DNA of 64,000 nucleotides from Candidatus Omnitrophota bacterium (GTDB lineage Bacteria > Hinthialibacterota > Hinthialibacteria > Hinthialibacterales > Hinthialibacteraceae). Below the pieces are notes generated by a model. That model was given only the letters and a program-made list of their open reading frames with translations, was not told the origin of the DNA and ran no database searches. A program made the translations under genes and the position numbers. Each line of letters begins with the position of its first letter. Positions within the stretch are counted from its first letter, which is position 1. Of the stretch, positions 1-9,328 are shown piece by piece. The stretch lies in NCBI GenBank assembly GCA_013177805.1, contig JABLXU010000005.1:100605-164604 (forward strand), read 5' to 3'.

Positions 1-322
1 CGAACTGAATAAGCGATTCGTTAGTCAAACCGCCGATCACGCTATCACCCGCCCCCAAAAACTGGATACCTGCCAACACCAGGTGACCGTTGACGGCCCG
101 GTACAGCGCCGCTTCCTGGCCGGGATTTTCACCATAGCGGAGGCCCTTCTTTTCCAATCCGTCCGCGCCGCCCGGCAAGGTCCAGGTAACTTTTTCGTAG
201 AGGCACACCTGCGCCTGGGTGGCCCGCAACAGGTCCACATCATCCGGATGATCGGTGAAGCCGGCGAAGAAGTACCGGGGAAAATGATCATCCAAGACTG
301 TTTGATAAGGCTTTGTGCTCAT
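1..322 (-). CDS. AICAR formyltransferase, 5' part only (runs off left edge)
   Basis: The first 107 codons of a leftward gene are present, starting at an ATG at 322 and open to base 1. The product contains LRYGENPGQEAALY, the hallmark of the AICAR transformylase domain of PurH, followed by FLGAGDSVIGGLTNESLIQF. AICAR transformylase adds a formyl group from 10-formyl-THF to AICAR in late purine synthesis. In ordinary PurH this motif follows an IMP cyclohydrolase domain of roughly 200 residues. Here only about 70 residues precede it, so this looks like a stand-alone transformylase. The remainder of the gene lies outside the window. I see no strong ribosome binding site, so the start is less sure than the family call. 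Confidence 0.72.
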   Translation of the reverse strand, partial: MSTKPYQTVLDDHFPRYFFAGFTDHPDDVDLLRATQAQVCLYEKVTWTLPGGADGLEKKGLRYGENPGQEAALYRAVNGHLVLAGIQFLGAGDSVIGGLTNESLIQF

Positions 323-628
323 GAGACAGGCTCCACAGCTCGTAATGAATTTTTCTTGGGACCTTATGGATCGTAATAAACCAAGATTATGTTACCCCCT
401 GCCAAACCAGGTTCCAGGTATGATCCCCCGGGGAAATTGTATGATCCCCCGGAGAAATTCGGCTAAATGTATTTATATCGTTCTATATTTTTAATTGTAT
501 AAAATATAAGATCTGATGAATCAACCCATTGGCGTGAATCTCAAGACAGGAATTTGCATCCACCAATTCTATCCGGTAGGATAAAAGAAATCCTGGACTT
601 TTTAACTGGATCATCGATCGAGGAGACA
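323..628. other. Divergent intergenic region with promoter-like AT-rich strip
   Basis: This gap separates the divergent AICAR formyltransferase and dsbD genes. It holds a 21-base tandem duplication (418-459) and a very AT-rich strip at about 465-515 with TATAAA/TATAAG-like words that could supply promoters. I see no convincing spaced -35/-10 pair and no coding sequence. Confidence 0.5.
418..459. repeat. 21-bp tandem direct repeat, two copies
   Basis: Two adjacent 21-base copies (418-438 and 439-459) built around TATGATCCCCCGG differ at one position. They lie between divergent genes. They could be a duplicated operator or a slippage product. Confidence 0.8.
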
Positions 629-2383
629 ATGCGCAAAACATTCATGTTTTTGTGGACTTCGATTTTCGTCCTTTCCGTTTCTTCTCAACAAGCGGACTTG
701 GACCAACTGTTCCGATGGACGGTTTCCTTGTCCCAGCCGCAAATCACCCAAGGCGCGTCCAGTTTCATTGACCTGACTCTTCAAGTCGCTCCGGATCATT
801 TCGCGTATCAAAAAATGACCTCCGTCACGGTCTCCGGACCCGAGGGATTCCAGGCGTCCGAGCCGATTACCCCCACCCCGGTCGTGAAGCGGGATCCCAC
901 TGACGGGGAGGAAAAACCTGTCTATGAAAACACGGTGCGGTTCCGCATCCCCTTCTCCGCAGCCGTCAACACCCCCGAGGGGGAGATGCCCCTGACCGTC
1001 ACCGTGCGGTATCAGGGTTGTTCCCAAACGCTCTGTTATTTTCCCCAGACCCGCGAGTTTCCCCTAACGCTTCAAGTCACCGCTGGCACGGGCGCGCCTC
1101 CACTGGACGTTGCCGTTTCGTCCACGCCGGTTGCCGGGGGAACATCATCCGCCTCCTCGGATTTCTTTTCGCGGGGGTACTTGCTGACCTATCTGATCGT
1201 GTTCGGCTTCGGAATCCTCACCAGTTTTACGCCGTGCGTGTATCCCTTGATTCCTATCACGGTGAGCATCTTCGGCGCGCGTGACACCCAGAGCAAAATC
1301 CAGGCGTTCACATTGGCCTTCACCTACGTGATGGGGATCGTGGTCATGTACTCCGCCCTAGGATATCTTGCCGCCTCGACGCAGATGGTTTTCGGGCAAT
1401 TCATGACCAATCCGTGGATCATCGGCGCGATCTCCCTTTTCTTCGTGGTTTTAGGACTCTCCATGATGGGGCTTTTTGAGTTTCAACTGCCATCCTCCCT
1501 GCAAACCCGTCTCAGCCGGGTAGGCGGCCACGGTTATGGGAGCGCGTTTCTGATGGGCCTCGTGGCCGGAATCGTGGCGGCCCCATGCACCGGTCCCATC
1601 CTCGCGGGAATCTTGACGTACGTGGCCACGGAAGGGAATCCGTTTTGGGGTTTGACGCTTCTCATGACCTATTCGTTCGGCCTGGGGATGCTGTTTTTGG
1701 TGATCGGCACTTTTTCAGGCCTGATCACGCGGCTCCCCCGGTCCGGCGGATGGATGGAAGGCGTGAAAAGTGTATTCGCGATCGTGTTGTTTGTTTGCGC
1801 GTTGTATTTCCTGAAGAACGCCGTACCTTTCCTGCGGCTTCCGTTTACCCTGACTGCAGGGGTGTACGCTTTGGCAGCCTTGCTTCTTGCGTCAGGGATC
1901 GGTTTGGGCGCACTGCATTTGCCGTTCCATCATGGGGGTGCCATGACCCGGGTCCGAAAAACATTGGGCGTACTGTTATGCGTGGCCGCGGTTTATCTCA
2001 CGGTAGGAACGCAAGCCTCGGTGCGCGCCAGTGAGTTGAACTGGATCCATAATTTGGACGAAGGGCTGGCGTTGGCGAAACAAGAAGGAAAACCGGTGCT
2101 CATCGATTTTTGGGCGGAATGGTGCGCGATCTGCAAGGAAATTGATCATTATACACTGCGGAATCCCGCGGTTGAGGAAGCCCTCAAACGTTTCGTCACC
2201 ATCAAGATCGACCTGACCAATCCGAACACCGAAACCAATCAAGCCATCATGCAGAAATACTCCATCCCCGGTCTGCCGCTGATTGTATTTTATGATACCC
2301 GGGGAACGCTGTTGGAAAACAAAAAGATCACGGGATTCATCAATACGAAAGATTTCCTAAATCACATAGCCGATATTCGTTAA
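629..2383 (+). CDS. dsbD: Thiol:disulfide interchange protein DsbD
   Basis: DsbD carries electrons from cytoplasmic thioredoxin across the inner membrane to periplasmic thiol proteins. All three parts are visible. After an N-terminal signal region comes the periplasmic alpha domain with the Cys131/Cys136 pair (GCSQTLC). A polytopic membrane domain follows, with Cys203 in PCVYPLIP and Cys320 in APCTGP. The C-terminal thioredoxin-like gamma domain has the redox site WCAIC (Cys499/Cys502). The length of 584 residues is normal for the family. The reading frame extends upstream to a TTG at 554, but the ATG at 629 has AGGAG just before it and begins a proper signal sequence, so it is preferred. Its role here would be to keep exported cysteine proteins or cytochrome maturation factors reduced. 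Confidence 0.93.
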   Translation: MRKTFMFLWTSIFVLSVSSQQADLDQLFRWTVSLSQPQITQGASSFIDLTLQVAPDHFAYQKMTSVTVSGPEGFQASEPITPTPVVKRDPTDGEEKPVYENTVRFRIPFSAAVNTPEGEMPLTVTVRYQGCSQTLCYFPQTREFPLTLQVTAGTGAPPLDVAVSSTPVAGGTSSASSDFFSRGYLLTYLIVFGFGILTSFTPCVYPLIPITVSIFGARDTQSKIQAFTLAFTYVMGIVVMYSALGYLAASTQMVFGQFMTNPWIIGAISLFFVVLGLSMMGLFEFQLPSSLQTRLSRVGGHGYGSAFLMGLVAGIVAAPCTGPILAGILTYVATEGNPFWGLTLLMTYSFGLGMLFLVIGTFSGLITRLPRSGGWMEGVKSVFAIVLFVCALYFLKNAVPFLRLPFTLTAGVYALAALLLASGIGLGALHLPFHHGGAMTRVRKTLGVLLCVAAVYLTVGTQASVRASELNWIHNLDEGLALAKQEGKPVLIDFWAEWCAICKEIDHYTLRNPAVEEALKRFVTIKIDLTNPNTETNQAIMQKYSIPGLPLIVFYDTRGTLLENKKITGFINTKDFLNHIADIR

Positions 2384-2511
2384 AGCCCCCTTCCACATCA
2401 TTTTATCGATCAATCTATTCATATTTCATTGACCACTCCCCCCATCCTATCCATAATGACGCGATATCCGCACCCCGTGCGGAACACCAACCATGGAGTG
2501 GGGAGGTTATC

Positions 2512-4200
2512 ATGCTGAAGACGATTATTCAATCGCTGATGGTATTTATTGGTGTCATAGCGAGTTCCGCAGCGCAAAATTTGCCGCTCAACCTACTGGC
2601 GGGCGGTAAAGTGATTGCCTCGGGATTCGAAGGTATCCCGCAGTATATCTATGAAGGTGATTTCGATGACACACCGTTTCTGACCCGCAACGGGCAATTG
2701 CAGGATCCCGCTTACGTGGGAGTTTTGTCCAACCGCCGAATGACCATCACCTCAGCGGTGTTCTATGGCGGACCCGTCTATGAAGACGGCGGGTGGTTTG
2801 ATTCCGCAGCCAAGCCAGTGGAATTTCAGATCATGGCCAATCCCGGGGATCCCTGGACTACGGCGGCCGTGATCACCTCGTATCCCACCCTCGACGGTAC
2901 CGACATGACGGCGGCAGCCGCGCACACGGATGGGCGGTTCGAAGTCACATTCAACACGCCCGTCTCCTGCGTGGGACTCCGGGTGGCCGGTAAAGGGGCA
3001 TCAGGCAATACGGACGGGCAATCGTTTGTCTGCATTAATGAACTGCGCGCCTTTGGCACATTAGGCGATGCGGTAAACACATACACCCCGCCCCGTCTGC
3101 ACGGAGCCCTGCCCATCGCCTCCAATTTCCGGCATCCCTTGGAACGAGGCATAGCGCCGGGGGATATGCTGATCGACGAAAATGTGGATACTTACGTGCG
3201 CTGTGAGGAATTAGAAGCGTTTGATTTCAAAACCTTTTTCGGCTTTTACAGCGCCAATCCCCTGACCTTGAATTCCGTCTCGTTCATCCACGGCCCACTG
3301 GCGGTAGATGGGGGATGGTTCAACACCGAAGCCGGCAAACCCGCCGTGGAAATCCGCCGGTCATTGAAAGGCAATTGGGAACCGGCAGGGACCATCGACA
3401 GTTATCCAACCACCAATGTCTTCACCCTTCGCGAAGATCTGCCCCCCGGAATTGAAACCACGGAATACAAGTACACCTTCACAACCCCCACCCTGGTTTA
3501 TGGTGTGCGGATTATGGGCAACGGATCCTACAATATCGACGAAACGCCGTTTGTGCAAATCGGTGAGCTGCGGATCGAGGGGACCGGCAATCCCGCGTTC
3601 ACGGGTGCGGCGGGCACCGGCTTCGACAAGGCCGGAAATCCATTCAACCCAACCAATCAGGGATACATTTTTATCGAGGCGGAATTCAGCCGCCCCTTTA
3701 ACAACGGCTTTACCATCATGCCCCACGGCGACGCGAACAACGGGTACGTGATCCAGGGGGCGTTCGGCCCGTCTTTCAATCAATATTCGGGACAAGGCGT
3801 CGAGTTCGAGATCGAAGTGACTCAAGCGGGAGATTATGGCATTTTCGTGGCCGGCGACGCGCCCAATACCTGGGGCGATTCACTCTTTGTTTCGTTCGAC
3901 GAAAATCCCGGAATCAATCCCGACAGCATCGCCAGCGGAGACATCACCTGGCGTCCCCCCGTGGGAGACAGCCCGGTCACCTTCGAACGGGATTGGGTCA
4001 CATCGGACACGCTTGGACAAGATTTCCAGGAGATCTACACCCTGAGCGCCGGGCGGCACATTCTCCGGTTCGGTTTGCGCGAACCCCGGTACATCATGGA
4101 CTGGCTGGTCATCACTCCAAACCTGGACGAAGATATCGCCGCCTTTCAGCCACCGGCCGGGGATGTTCCTGTAGGGATTCAAGATTTTTCATTGTATTAA
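2512..4200 (+). CDS. Secreted two-repeat, CBM6/35-like protein with C-terminal DFSLY tail
   Basis: A 562-residue exported protein with a signal peptide ending near SSAAQN. Residues about 30-175 and 195-350 are two copies of a discoidin-like module: GPVYEDGGWFD in the first matches GPLAVDGGWFN in the second, each followed by a TSYP/DSYP strand. The C-terminal 160 residues begin YIFIEAE and end IMDWLVITPN, a pattern typical of CBM6/CBM35-like jelly rolls (EAE at the start, DW near the end). The last residues are GIQDFSLY, the tail shared with four other proteins here. No catalytic domain is visible, so carbohydrate binding is the likely role. It is followed by a strong terminator. Confidence 0.8.
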   Translation: MLKTIIQSLMVFIGVIASSAAQNLPLNLLAGGKVIASGFEGIPQYIYEGDFDDTPFLTRNGQLQDPAYVGVLSNRRMTITSAVFYGGPVYEDGGWFDSAAKPVEFQIMANPGDPWTTAAVITSYPTLDGTDMTAAAAHTDGRFEVTFNTPVSCVGLRVAGKGASGNTDGQSFVCINELRAFGTLGDAVNTYTPPRLHGALPIASNFRHPLERGIAPGDMLIDENVDTYVRCEELEAFDFKTFFGFYSANPLTLNSVSFIHGPLAVDGGWFNTEAGKPAVEIRRSLKGNWEPAGTIDSYPTTNVFTLREDLPPGIETTEYKYTFTTPTLVYGVRIMGNGSYNIDETPFVQIGELRIEGTGNPAFTGAAGTGFDKAGNPFNPTNQGYIFIEAEFSRPFNNGFTIMPHGDANNGYVIQGAFGPSFNQYSGQGVEFEIEVTQAGDYGIFVAGDAPNTWGDSLFVSFDENPGINPDSIASGDITWRPPVGDSPVTFERDWVTSDTLGQDFQEIYTLSAGRHILRFGLREPRYIMDWLVITPNLDEDIAAFQPPAGDVPVGIQDFSLY

Positions 4201-4221
4201 GGCGGGAATCGGGCCATAACG

Positions 4222-4253
4222 AAAGGCGCATCCCCATGGGACGCGCCTTTTTT
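4222..4253 (+). terminator. Rho-independent terminator
   Basis: Stem GGCGC...CCC with GGG...GCGCC and a CAT loop, with AAA/TTT extending the base, followed by a run of T. It lies 21 bases after the stop of the 2512 gene. Confidence 0.85.
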
Positions 4254-4447
4254 ATTTGAGGGCCAGGGCTATTTCAATCAGTTCTCAAGCCCGGACACCA
4301 AAACGCCATGAACGATAATCCCTCAACCATTCTCTCGATGCTTCATTGACTTCCATCGCATGATTTGTTAGAACGGGACCGGTTTTATGGTTGATCGCTT
4401 TTTGCATGGAATTTCAATTCCATCTTATACAAAGGAGAAATCGGATA

Positions 4448-5890
4448 ATGACAAAACGATGGAACGCAATTTGGATGGCGGTTTTGGGTCTCATCTTGAT
4501 CCAGTCCACCGCCATTGGAGTCGGAGAAGGCTATTTCAAATTCGACACATTTGCGAACAACATCCAATTCACCGATGACAGCGGGATGGGGATGAAAGGC
4601 CTTTTGGGCCGTCCGTTCTCCACCCCCACCAGCACCGGTGGTGTATCGGGCGTGGCCACCGACATGGCAGTCCACTTCGATGGACGGGGTGCCCTGGTGG
4701 TGGATGATTCCGCCGCGCAGGCGCTGAATATCCTGCAACCTCCCATTACTCTGGAATGCTGGGTCCGGTCCTCGGTGGAGCAGGTCACGGGGCATTTGGG
4801 TTTAATCAGCTATGGCATACCCGGCGGCCAGCCAGGCGGAGGTGGATACAAATTGGGAATTCGGGACGGAAACCTTCTGTTCACTTTGTTTGCCGTCGTG
4901 GATGTAGGAACGAATGTCCCCTTCCCCTTTGACGGCGCTTGGCATCACGTCGCAGCGGTTTACACGCTGGACAGCGGTGGTGTCACGTTTTACCTGGATG
5001 GGGTGGAAGTGGCATACGTGGCGGAGACCCGGAATATGACTGCTCCAGGAGCCAACGAATTGGATATCGGATCGCAATACACCGCGCTGGGCCGCTTCCA
5101 GGGCGATATCGACCGCGTCCGGATTTCCAACGCCGGCCTGACCCCGGACCAGCTCGATAGCGAGGCCGCCACGCCGAAACCGGTGGCCTCCTCTACCCTG
5201 GCCTATTTTAGTTTTGATGAAGGCGCAATTCCCTACGCGAATCAGGGTGCCGCGGCCGGCCTCTCGGCGATATCCGTGGTGGACTGGATCAAAACCCATC
5301 CGCCCAAGCGCTCGGATGGTGTGCCCACGATTGCCACCGATTCACCATCCGGCCAAACGGGCGACACCTCGCTACAGTTTACCGGGACACAGATGGCGTT
5401 TGTAGAGGATCCCAACGGTGTATTGAATCTAACCGGGGATTGGACCCTTGAAGCCTGGGTCAAGACGGATTTCAACACCGACGAGAACCGGATCATGATC
5501 TTTTACTATGGCAATCCGGGACACGGCTATTCCATGTCAATCAACATCGAGGCAGGTTACGTGCTGCAGGTAACGACTCTGGGCATCGCCGATCTGCCCT
5601 CGACCCTGGGCGTGATCGATTCGGATGTCTGGACCCATCTGGCCGTGGTCCATCGGGCGGGCGCCACGATTTCGTATTACGTCAATGGGGAAGAAAAGGA
5701 AACGATCGATTACACCCGCAGAACGAACGCGGCCGAAATTCAGACCTTATACATCGGCGCGGAATGGAACGGCGGATTGCCTTTCACGGGATTGATCGAC
5801 CGGATCCGGATCAGCACCTCCGCGTTGGAACCTAGTCAATTCGATTCCAATCCCGCTCCCACCGGATTGGGAGGGTGGGAATTGCATTGA
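4448..5890 (+). CDS. Secreted double LamG/concanavalin-like protein with WELH tail
   Basis: A 480-residue exported protein. The ATG at 4448 is preferred over the frame's earlier start because AAAGGAG lies about 10 bases upstream and a clean signal peptide follows (RWNAIWMAVLGLIL, cleavage near ATAIG-like residues). Two LamG/laminin-G-type jelly rolls follow. The first has ITLECWVR, WHHVAAVYT and VTFYLDG and ends with FQGDIDRVRIS. The second has WTLEAWVK, WTHLAVVH and ISYYVNG and ends with FTGLIDRIRIS. Such domains bind glycans or proteins at the surface. The C-terminus reads TGLGGWELH, a variant of the tail found on four other secreted proteins in the window. No enzyme motif was found. Confidence 0.83.
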   Translation: MTKRWNAIWMAVLGLILIQSTAIGVGEGYFKFDTFANNIQFTDDSGMGMKGLLGRPFSTPTSTGGVSGVATDMAVHFDGRGALVVDDSAAQALNILQPPITLECWVRSSVEQVTGHLGLISYGIPGGQPGGGGYKLGIRDGNLLFTLFAVVDVGTNVPFPFDGAWHHVAAVYTLDSGGVTFYLDGVEVAYVAETRNMTAPGANELDIGSQYTALGRFQGDIDRVRISNAGLTPDQLDSEAATPKPVASSTLAYFSFDEGAIPYANQGAAAGLSAISVVDWIKTHPPKRSDGVPTIATDSPSGQTGDTSLQFTGTQMAFVEDPNGVLNLTGDWTLEAWVKTDFNTDENRIMIFYYGNPGHGYSMSINIEAGYVLQVTTLGIADLPSTLGVIDSDVWTHLAVVHRAGATISYYVNGEEKETIDYTRRTNAAEIQTLYIGAEWNGGLPFTGLIDRIRISTSALEPSQFDSNPAPTGLGGWELH

Positions 5891-5922
5891 CAATTTCCCG
5901 TATACATCAACCATGAAACCAA

Positions 5923-5953
5923 GGGAGGCGCTCAACGCGTCTCCCTCTTTTTT
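5923..5953 (+). terminator. Rho-independent terminator
   Basis: A 9-bp stem (GGGAGGCGC with GCGTCTCCC, one G-T pair) with a five-base loop, followed by CTTTTTT. It ends the 4448 transcription unit. Confidence 0.85.
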
Positions 5954-6048
5954 ATGGATAAATCGGTTGTTATGGATCAATGGATTAGGAGATCATTGTG
6001 TCAAGAAAACAAGAATATTTTTAGGGAATATTCCCTCCTCGCCCCCCC

Positions 6049-7191
6049 TCAATCCCCCACTTGCTCGAGCACGGCGAAATCGCCGGGATTCCATGCCTGC
6101 AGCACAATGTACAACTTGCCCTGGTACCGGGTAAGCACGGCGTTATGCACATGCTGAAAGCGATCGAGGCCCAGTTCCTCTTTCGGCCGGATGGTCGAAA
6201 CGACTTCCCCCCCTTTCAGAAGATACACCGGAGCGCCTTGATCTTTCACGGGGCCTTGCAGGCAGGGAACCAGCGCCAGATCCTCGAGGTAATCGATGTC
6301 ACAAGGATAAGATCCTTCCGGCAAATGGATTGTGCCGCGATGGTGGCCGTATCGGGTGTAACGCTCGATTTCCGCTACCGGCCGGTCGGCCACGTCCAGC
6401 CGCTGGCCGTTCATGCCCACGGTGATCCCATGGCCGGTTTGCAATTGTCCCAGTCCAGTTCCCTTCCCGCCAAAGACCAGATCATGCCACATGGCTTGAA
6501 GCGGCGGCTCGCTGACCCGGGCCGTCAAGACATAGTCCAGATCCGAATATCCAGTGGTGATGTAATAAAGATGATCGAGATACTCCACATCCGTGGGCGC
6601 GAATTTCCCTTGTTGCTTGAAATAATCGTTCACGTTGGTTTCATCGAAATCGGTTTCGGCGGATGGAGCGTCCAGCACCGACAGCAGTTCGCCTTCGAGC
6701 GATGTGGTAAAGACTTTTCCTAGGTCATTGGCGGGAAACACCAGGCGCGGCGATCCATTTTCCGAGTACCAGATGGTGGTATTGTGGAGATTTGTCCTCT
6801 TCAACTCATCCGGTGTGGGAAGCAATTCGGCGGTTTGGCAATCCGGACTCAGGCGGATAATTCCCGCGCCGGGCAGAGCGAAATAGACTTCTCCCTTTCC
6901 CTCCCGGCGGTCGACGGCAAATCCGCCGTGGGCCCGTTCGAGAACCGCCAGCGCCTCCGGCGGCAAGATATCCCGGCGGACCAACAGCCGGAATCGATAC
7001 TCGCCTTGTCCGCTGACCGGATCCGCGGCGGATGCCGGTTCCGCCATGGTCAGGGCCATCTCATGGACTTCTGTTGAGACAGCGGACGCGGACACAACAC
7101 CATGCAAATCATGGGCATCAATTCCAGAGGGTAACGCCAGGACTACCCAAAACCATGCGCGCATGATCCATACAACCCATTTCGATTTCAT
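6049..7191 (-). CDS. Secreted beta-propeller-like protein
   Basis: A 380-residue exported protein. Residues 1-26 form a signal peptide ending near SGIDAHD. The body contains repeated blade-like units such as GGFAVDRREGKGEVYFA, LGKVFTTSLEGELLSVLDAP and VEYLDHLYYITTGYSDLDYV, typical of NHL or SMP-30-type six-bladed propellers. No catalytic residues can be assigned. It lies convergent to the LamG gene and divergent from the next pseudopilin gene. The family is not recognised exactly; a binding or lactonase-like role is possible. Confidence 0.6.
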   Translation of the reverse strand: MKSKWVVWIMRAWFWVVLALPSGIDAHDLHGVVSASAVSTEVHEMALTMAEPASAADPVSGQGEYRFRLLVRRDILPPEALAVLERAHGGFAVDRREGKGEVYFALPGAGIIRLSPDCQTAELLPTPDELKRTNLHNTTIWYSENGSPRLVFPANDLGKVFTTSLEGELLSVLDAPSAETDFDETNVNDYFKQQGKFAPTDVEYLDHLYYITTGYSDLDYVLTARVSEPPLQAMWHDLVFGGKGTGLGQLQTGHGITVGMNGQRLDVADRPVAEIERYTRYGHHRGTIHLPEGSYPCDIDYLEDLALVPCLQGPVKDQGAPVYLLKGGEVVSTIRPKEELGLDRFQHVHNAVLTRYQGKLYIVLQAWNPGDFAVLEQVGD

Positions 7192-7471
7192 CGGAATCCC
7201 CTTTTTAATTATGAAACTTGAGACGAACCGGCGGGAAATAACACGGGAATAAAGCTGAGGATGGGATTGCCAGCGTCTAATTGAAGGGATAGTTTACTGG
7301 GATTATCAATCGAATCAACATCGTATCGAGAGCAAGGCCAAGGAGTCGTGACAAAATTCGATTGACGGCCGGCAATCGAACATGAGAAAATATGGTTCCG
7401 GGATGGCAGACGAGAGGTGGCAGGTTTCCATTTCTAACAAAGAATGCGCAGGAAAACCAAAGGAGTATATG

Positions 7472-8002
7472 ATGCGGAAGGGATTCACGCTGATCGAGTT
7501 GTTGATCGTAGTGGCCATCATTGGAATCCTGGCGGCGATCGCGGTACCCAATTTCCTCAATGCCCAGGTCCGCGCCAAACTGGCCGCGTATCAATCCAAT
7601 GCCCGCAACCTGGGGCAAGCGTACGTCATGTACAAAATGGACCGTAATGAATGGCCGCCGCATATCGATGGCGATCCCGCCCAGCACCGGTTCGTCACCA
7701 CGCCGGTTTCGTATCTCTCCACCTCGATTTACGATCCCTTCCAGGTCGGATTGACCAAAGAACAAGAACCCACCGTAGTGAATACACGCAACCAATATCA
7801 CATGGAGCCCGCCGCCCTGCCACTGAGCTGGTTCGCTTCCACGAAAAACCGGTACCCGCGGTTTTATCAAGAGCTGCAGTTCTGCCAATATACCGTGCTC
7901 TCCTATGGACCCGACCGCAAATGGCAATCCAATGAACTGTACGACGGCACCAATGGAACAGTCAGTCTGGGGGATCTCTTCATGCCGGTGTATGGGAAAT
8001 GA
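7472..8002 (+). CDS. GspG-like prepilin-type protein
   Basis: A 176-residue prepilin with the N-terminal motif KGFTLIELLIVVAIIGILAA. The cut is expected between G and F, with Glu at +5. Then come PNFLNAQVRAK and a soluble domain that holds SYGPDR and ends in YDGTNGTVSLGDL, a signature also found in the pseudopilins at 15812 and 28808. Two in-frame ATGs abut (7469, 7472); the second sits six bases after AGGAG and is chosen. Proteins of this type are major pseudopilins of type II secretion or pilus-like fibres. It stands alone, not beside other secretion genes. Confidence 0.88.
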   Translation: MRKGFTLIELLIVVAIIGILAAIAVPNFLNAQVRAKLAAYQSNARNLGQAYVMYKMDRNEWPPHIDGDPAQHRFVTTPVSYLSTSIYDPFQVGLTKEQEPTVVNTRNQYHMEPAALPLSWFASTKNRYPRFYQELQFCQYTVLSYGPDRKWQSNELYDGTNGTVSLGDLFMPVYGK

Positions 8003-8061
8003 AGGGAAGAAGCGATATCGTGCCGCTGGCATAGAATCCTTCGTTAGGGGCAAAATCAGTC

Positions 8062-9201
8062 TTATTTTCTTCCCGGGCGCAACCATACACGAATCACCTG
8101 TTCTGTAGTCAGTTCGAGATTCTCTCTTGTCGTGGCCATGGCTTCCCTAAGGGTCATAGGCCCCGGGGTGATGGAAAACAGCGCGATCAGGGACTCGGAC
8201 AGCAGGGAACGGACATCACCCGCGAGATGCCCCGCCAACGCCACCACCGGGACACCCTGCTTTTCCGCGCGGCGCGCGACGCCGGCCGGGACCTTGCCGA
8301 ACCGGGTGGAGGCATCGATTTTACCTTCTCCCGTGAGTGCCAGCGACGCGCCCTGTAAAGACTCGTCGAGTCCGGCGTAATCGGCGATCAAATCGAATCC
8401 GGACCGGATTTCCGCGCCGCAAAATGCCATCAGACCCGCTCCCAGGCCGCCCGCCGCCCCGCCGCCCGGTTGGTCAACGACACGAATGCCAAGTTCCTTT
8501 TCCCAACATCGCGCGACGTTAGCCAAGCCCATTTCTAATACTCGAATCATTTCCGGAGTGGCTCCTTTCTGGGGACCGTAGACCGGAGCCGCGCCGTGAG
8601 GTCCCAGCAACGGATTGGTGACATCCGACGCCACCCGCATCTTGACCTGCCGCAACCGGGGATGAACCTGGGAGGAATCAATGGAGGCGAGTGAGGTCAT
8701 CGCCCCTCCCACGGGCTCGATTTCATTCCCATCCGGGTCAAGCAGGCGGAAGCCCAGCGCGGCTGCCATGCCGAGGCCGGCGTCGGTGGTGGCGCTGCCG
8801 CCGATTCCCACGATCAACGTATGCACGCCCCGGTCCAGCGCGTCACGGATCATCTCCCCGGTACCGTAGGTCGTTGTACGCAGGGGATTTTTCTCGTGGT
8901 CCTGCAGATGCCACAAACCGGAAGCCGCGGCCATTTCGATTACGGCGGTCCGGTCTTCATCAATGAGTCCATACCGGGCCGGAACAGGACGCATAAGGGG
9001 ATCCCGCACGGTTATGTCGATAAAGCGGCCTTGGCGGGCGGACACCAAGGCTTCGGTGGTGCCGTCGCCGCCATCGGCCAGAGGAACCTCGAGGATTTCC
9101 AAATCCGGGGACGCTTTCCTCGCGCCGGAGGCCATGGCTTTGGCCACTTCCGGAGCAGACAAGCATTCCTTGTAGGCATTGGGGGCGATGACCAGACGCA
9201 T
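8062..9201 (-). CDS. Glycerate kinase (GarK/GlxK family)
   Basis: A 379-residue protein beginning RLVIAPNAYKECLSAPEVA and carrying VPLADGGDGTTEALV and VGIGGSATTDAGLGMA, the conserved blocks of the GarK/GlxK glycerate kinase family. These enzymes phosphorylate D-glycerate and feed it into lower glycolysis. AAGGAAAGAA lies just upstream of the ATG. The length is typical and no key block is missing. It is not in an obvious operon with other glycerate or glyoxylate genes. Whether the product is 2- or 3-phosphoglycerate cannot be read from the sequence. Confidence 0.93.
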   Translation of the reverse strand: MRLVIAPNAYKECLSAPEVAKAMASGARKASPDLEILEVPLADGGDGTTEALVSARQGRFIDITVRDPLMRPVPARYGLIDEDRTAVIEMAAASGLWHLQDHEKNPLRTTTYGTGEMIRDALDRGVHTLIVGIGGSATTDAGLGMAAALGFRLLDPDGNEIEPVGGAMTSLASIDSSQVHPRLRQVKMRVASDVTNPLLGPHGAAPVYGPQKGATPEMIRVLEMGLANVARCWEKELGIRVVDQPGGGAAGGLGAGLMAFCGAEIRSGFDLIADYAGLDESLQGASLALTGEGKIDASTRFGKVPAGVARRAEKQGVPVVALAGHLAGDVRSLLSESLIALFSITPGPMTLREAMATTRENLELTTEQVIRVWLRPGRK

Positions 9202-9328
9202 AGGCTTCTTTCCTTATCGGTGAATATGGAATCGATGCTAGTCAATCGCACGCGGAAGGGAAGAGAACAAGATTGCGAAATCCAAGTGCGATAGTGGACG
9301 GAAGAAGGAAAGCTGGTCGATCCAATCC

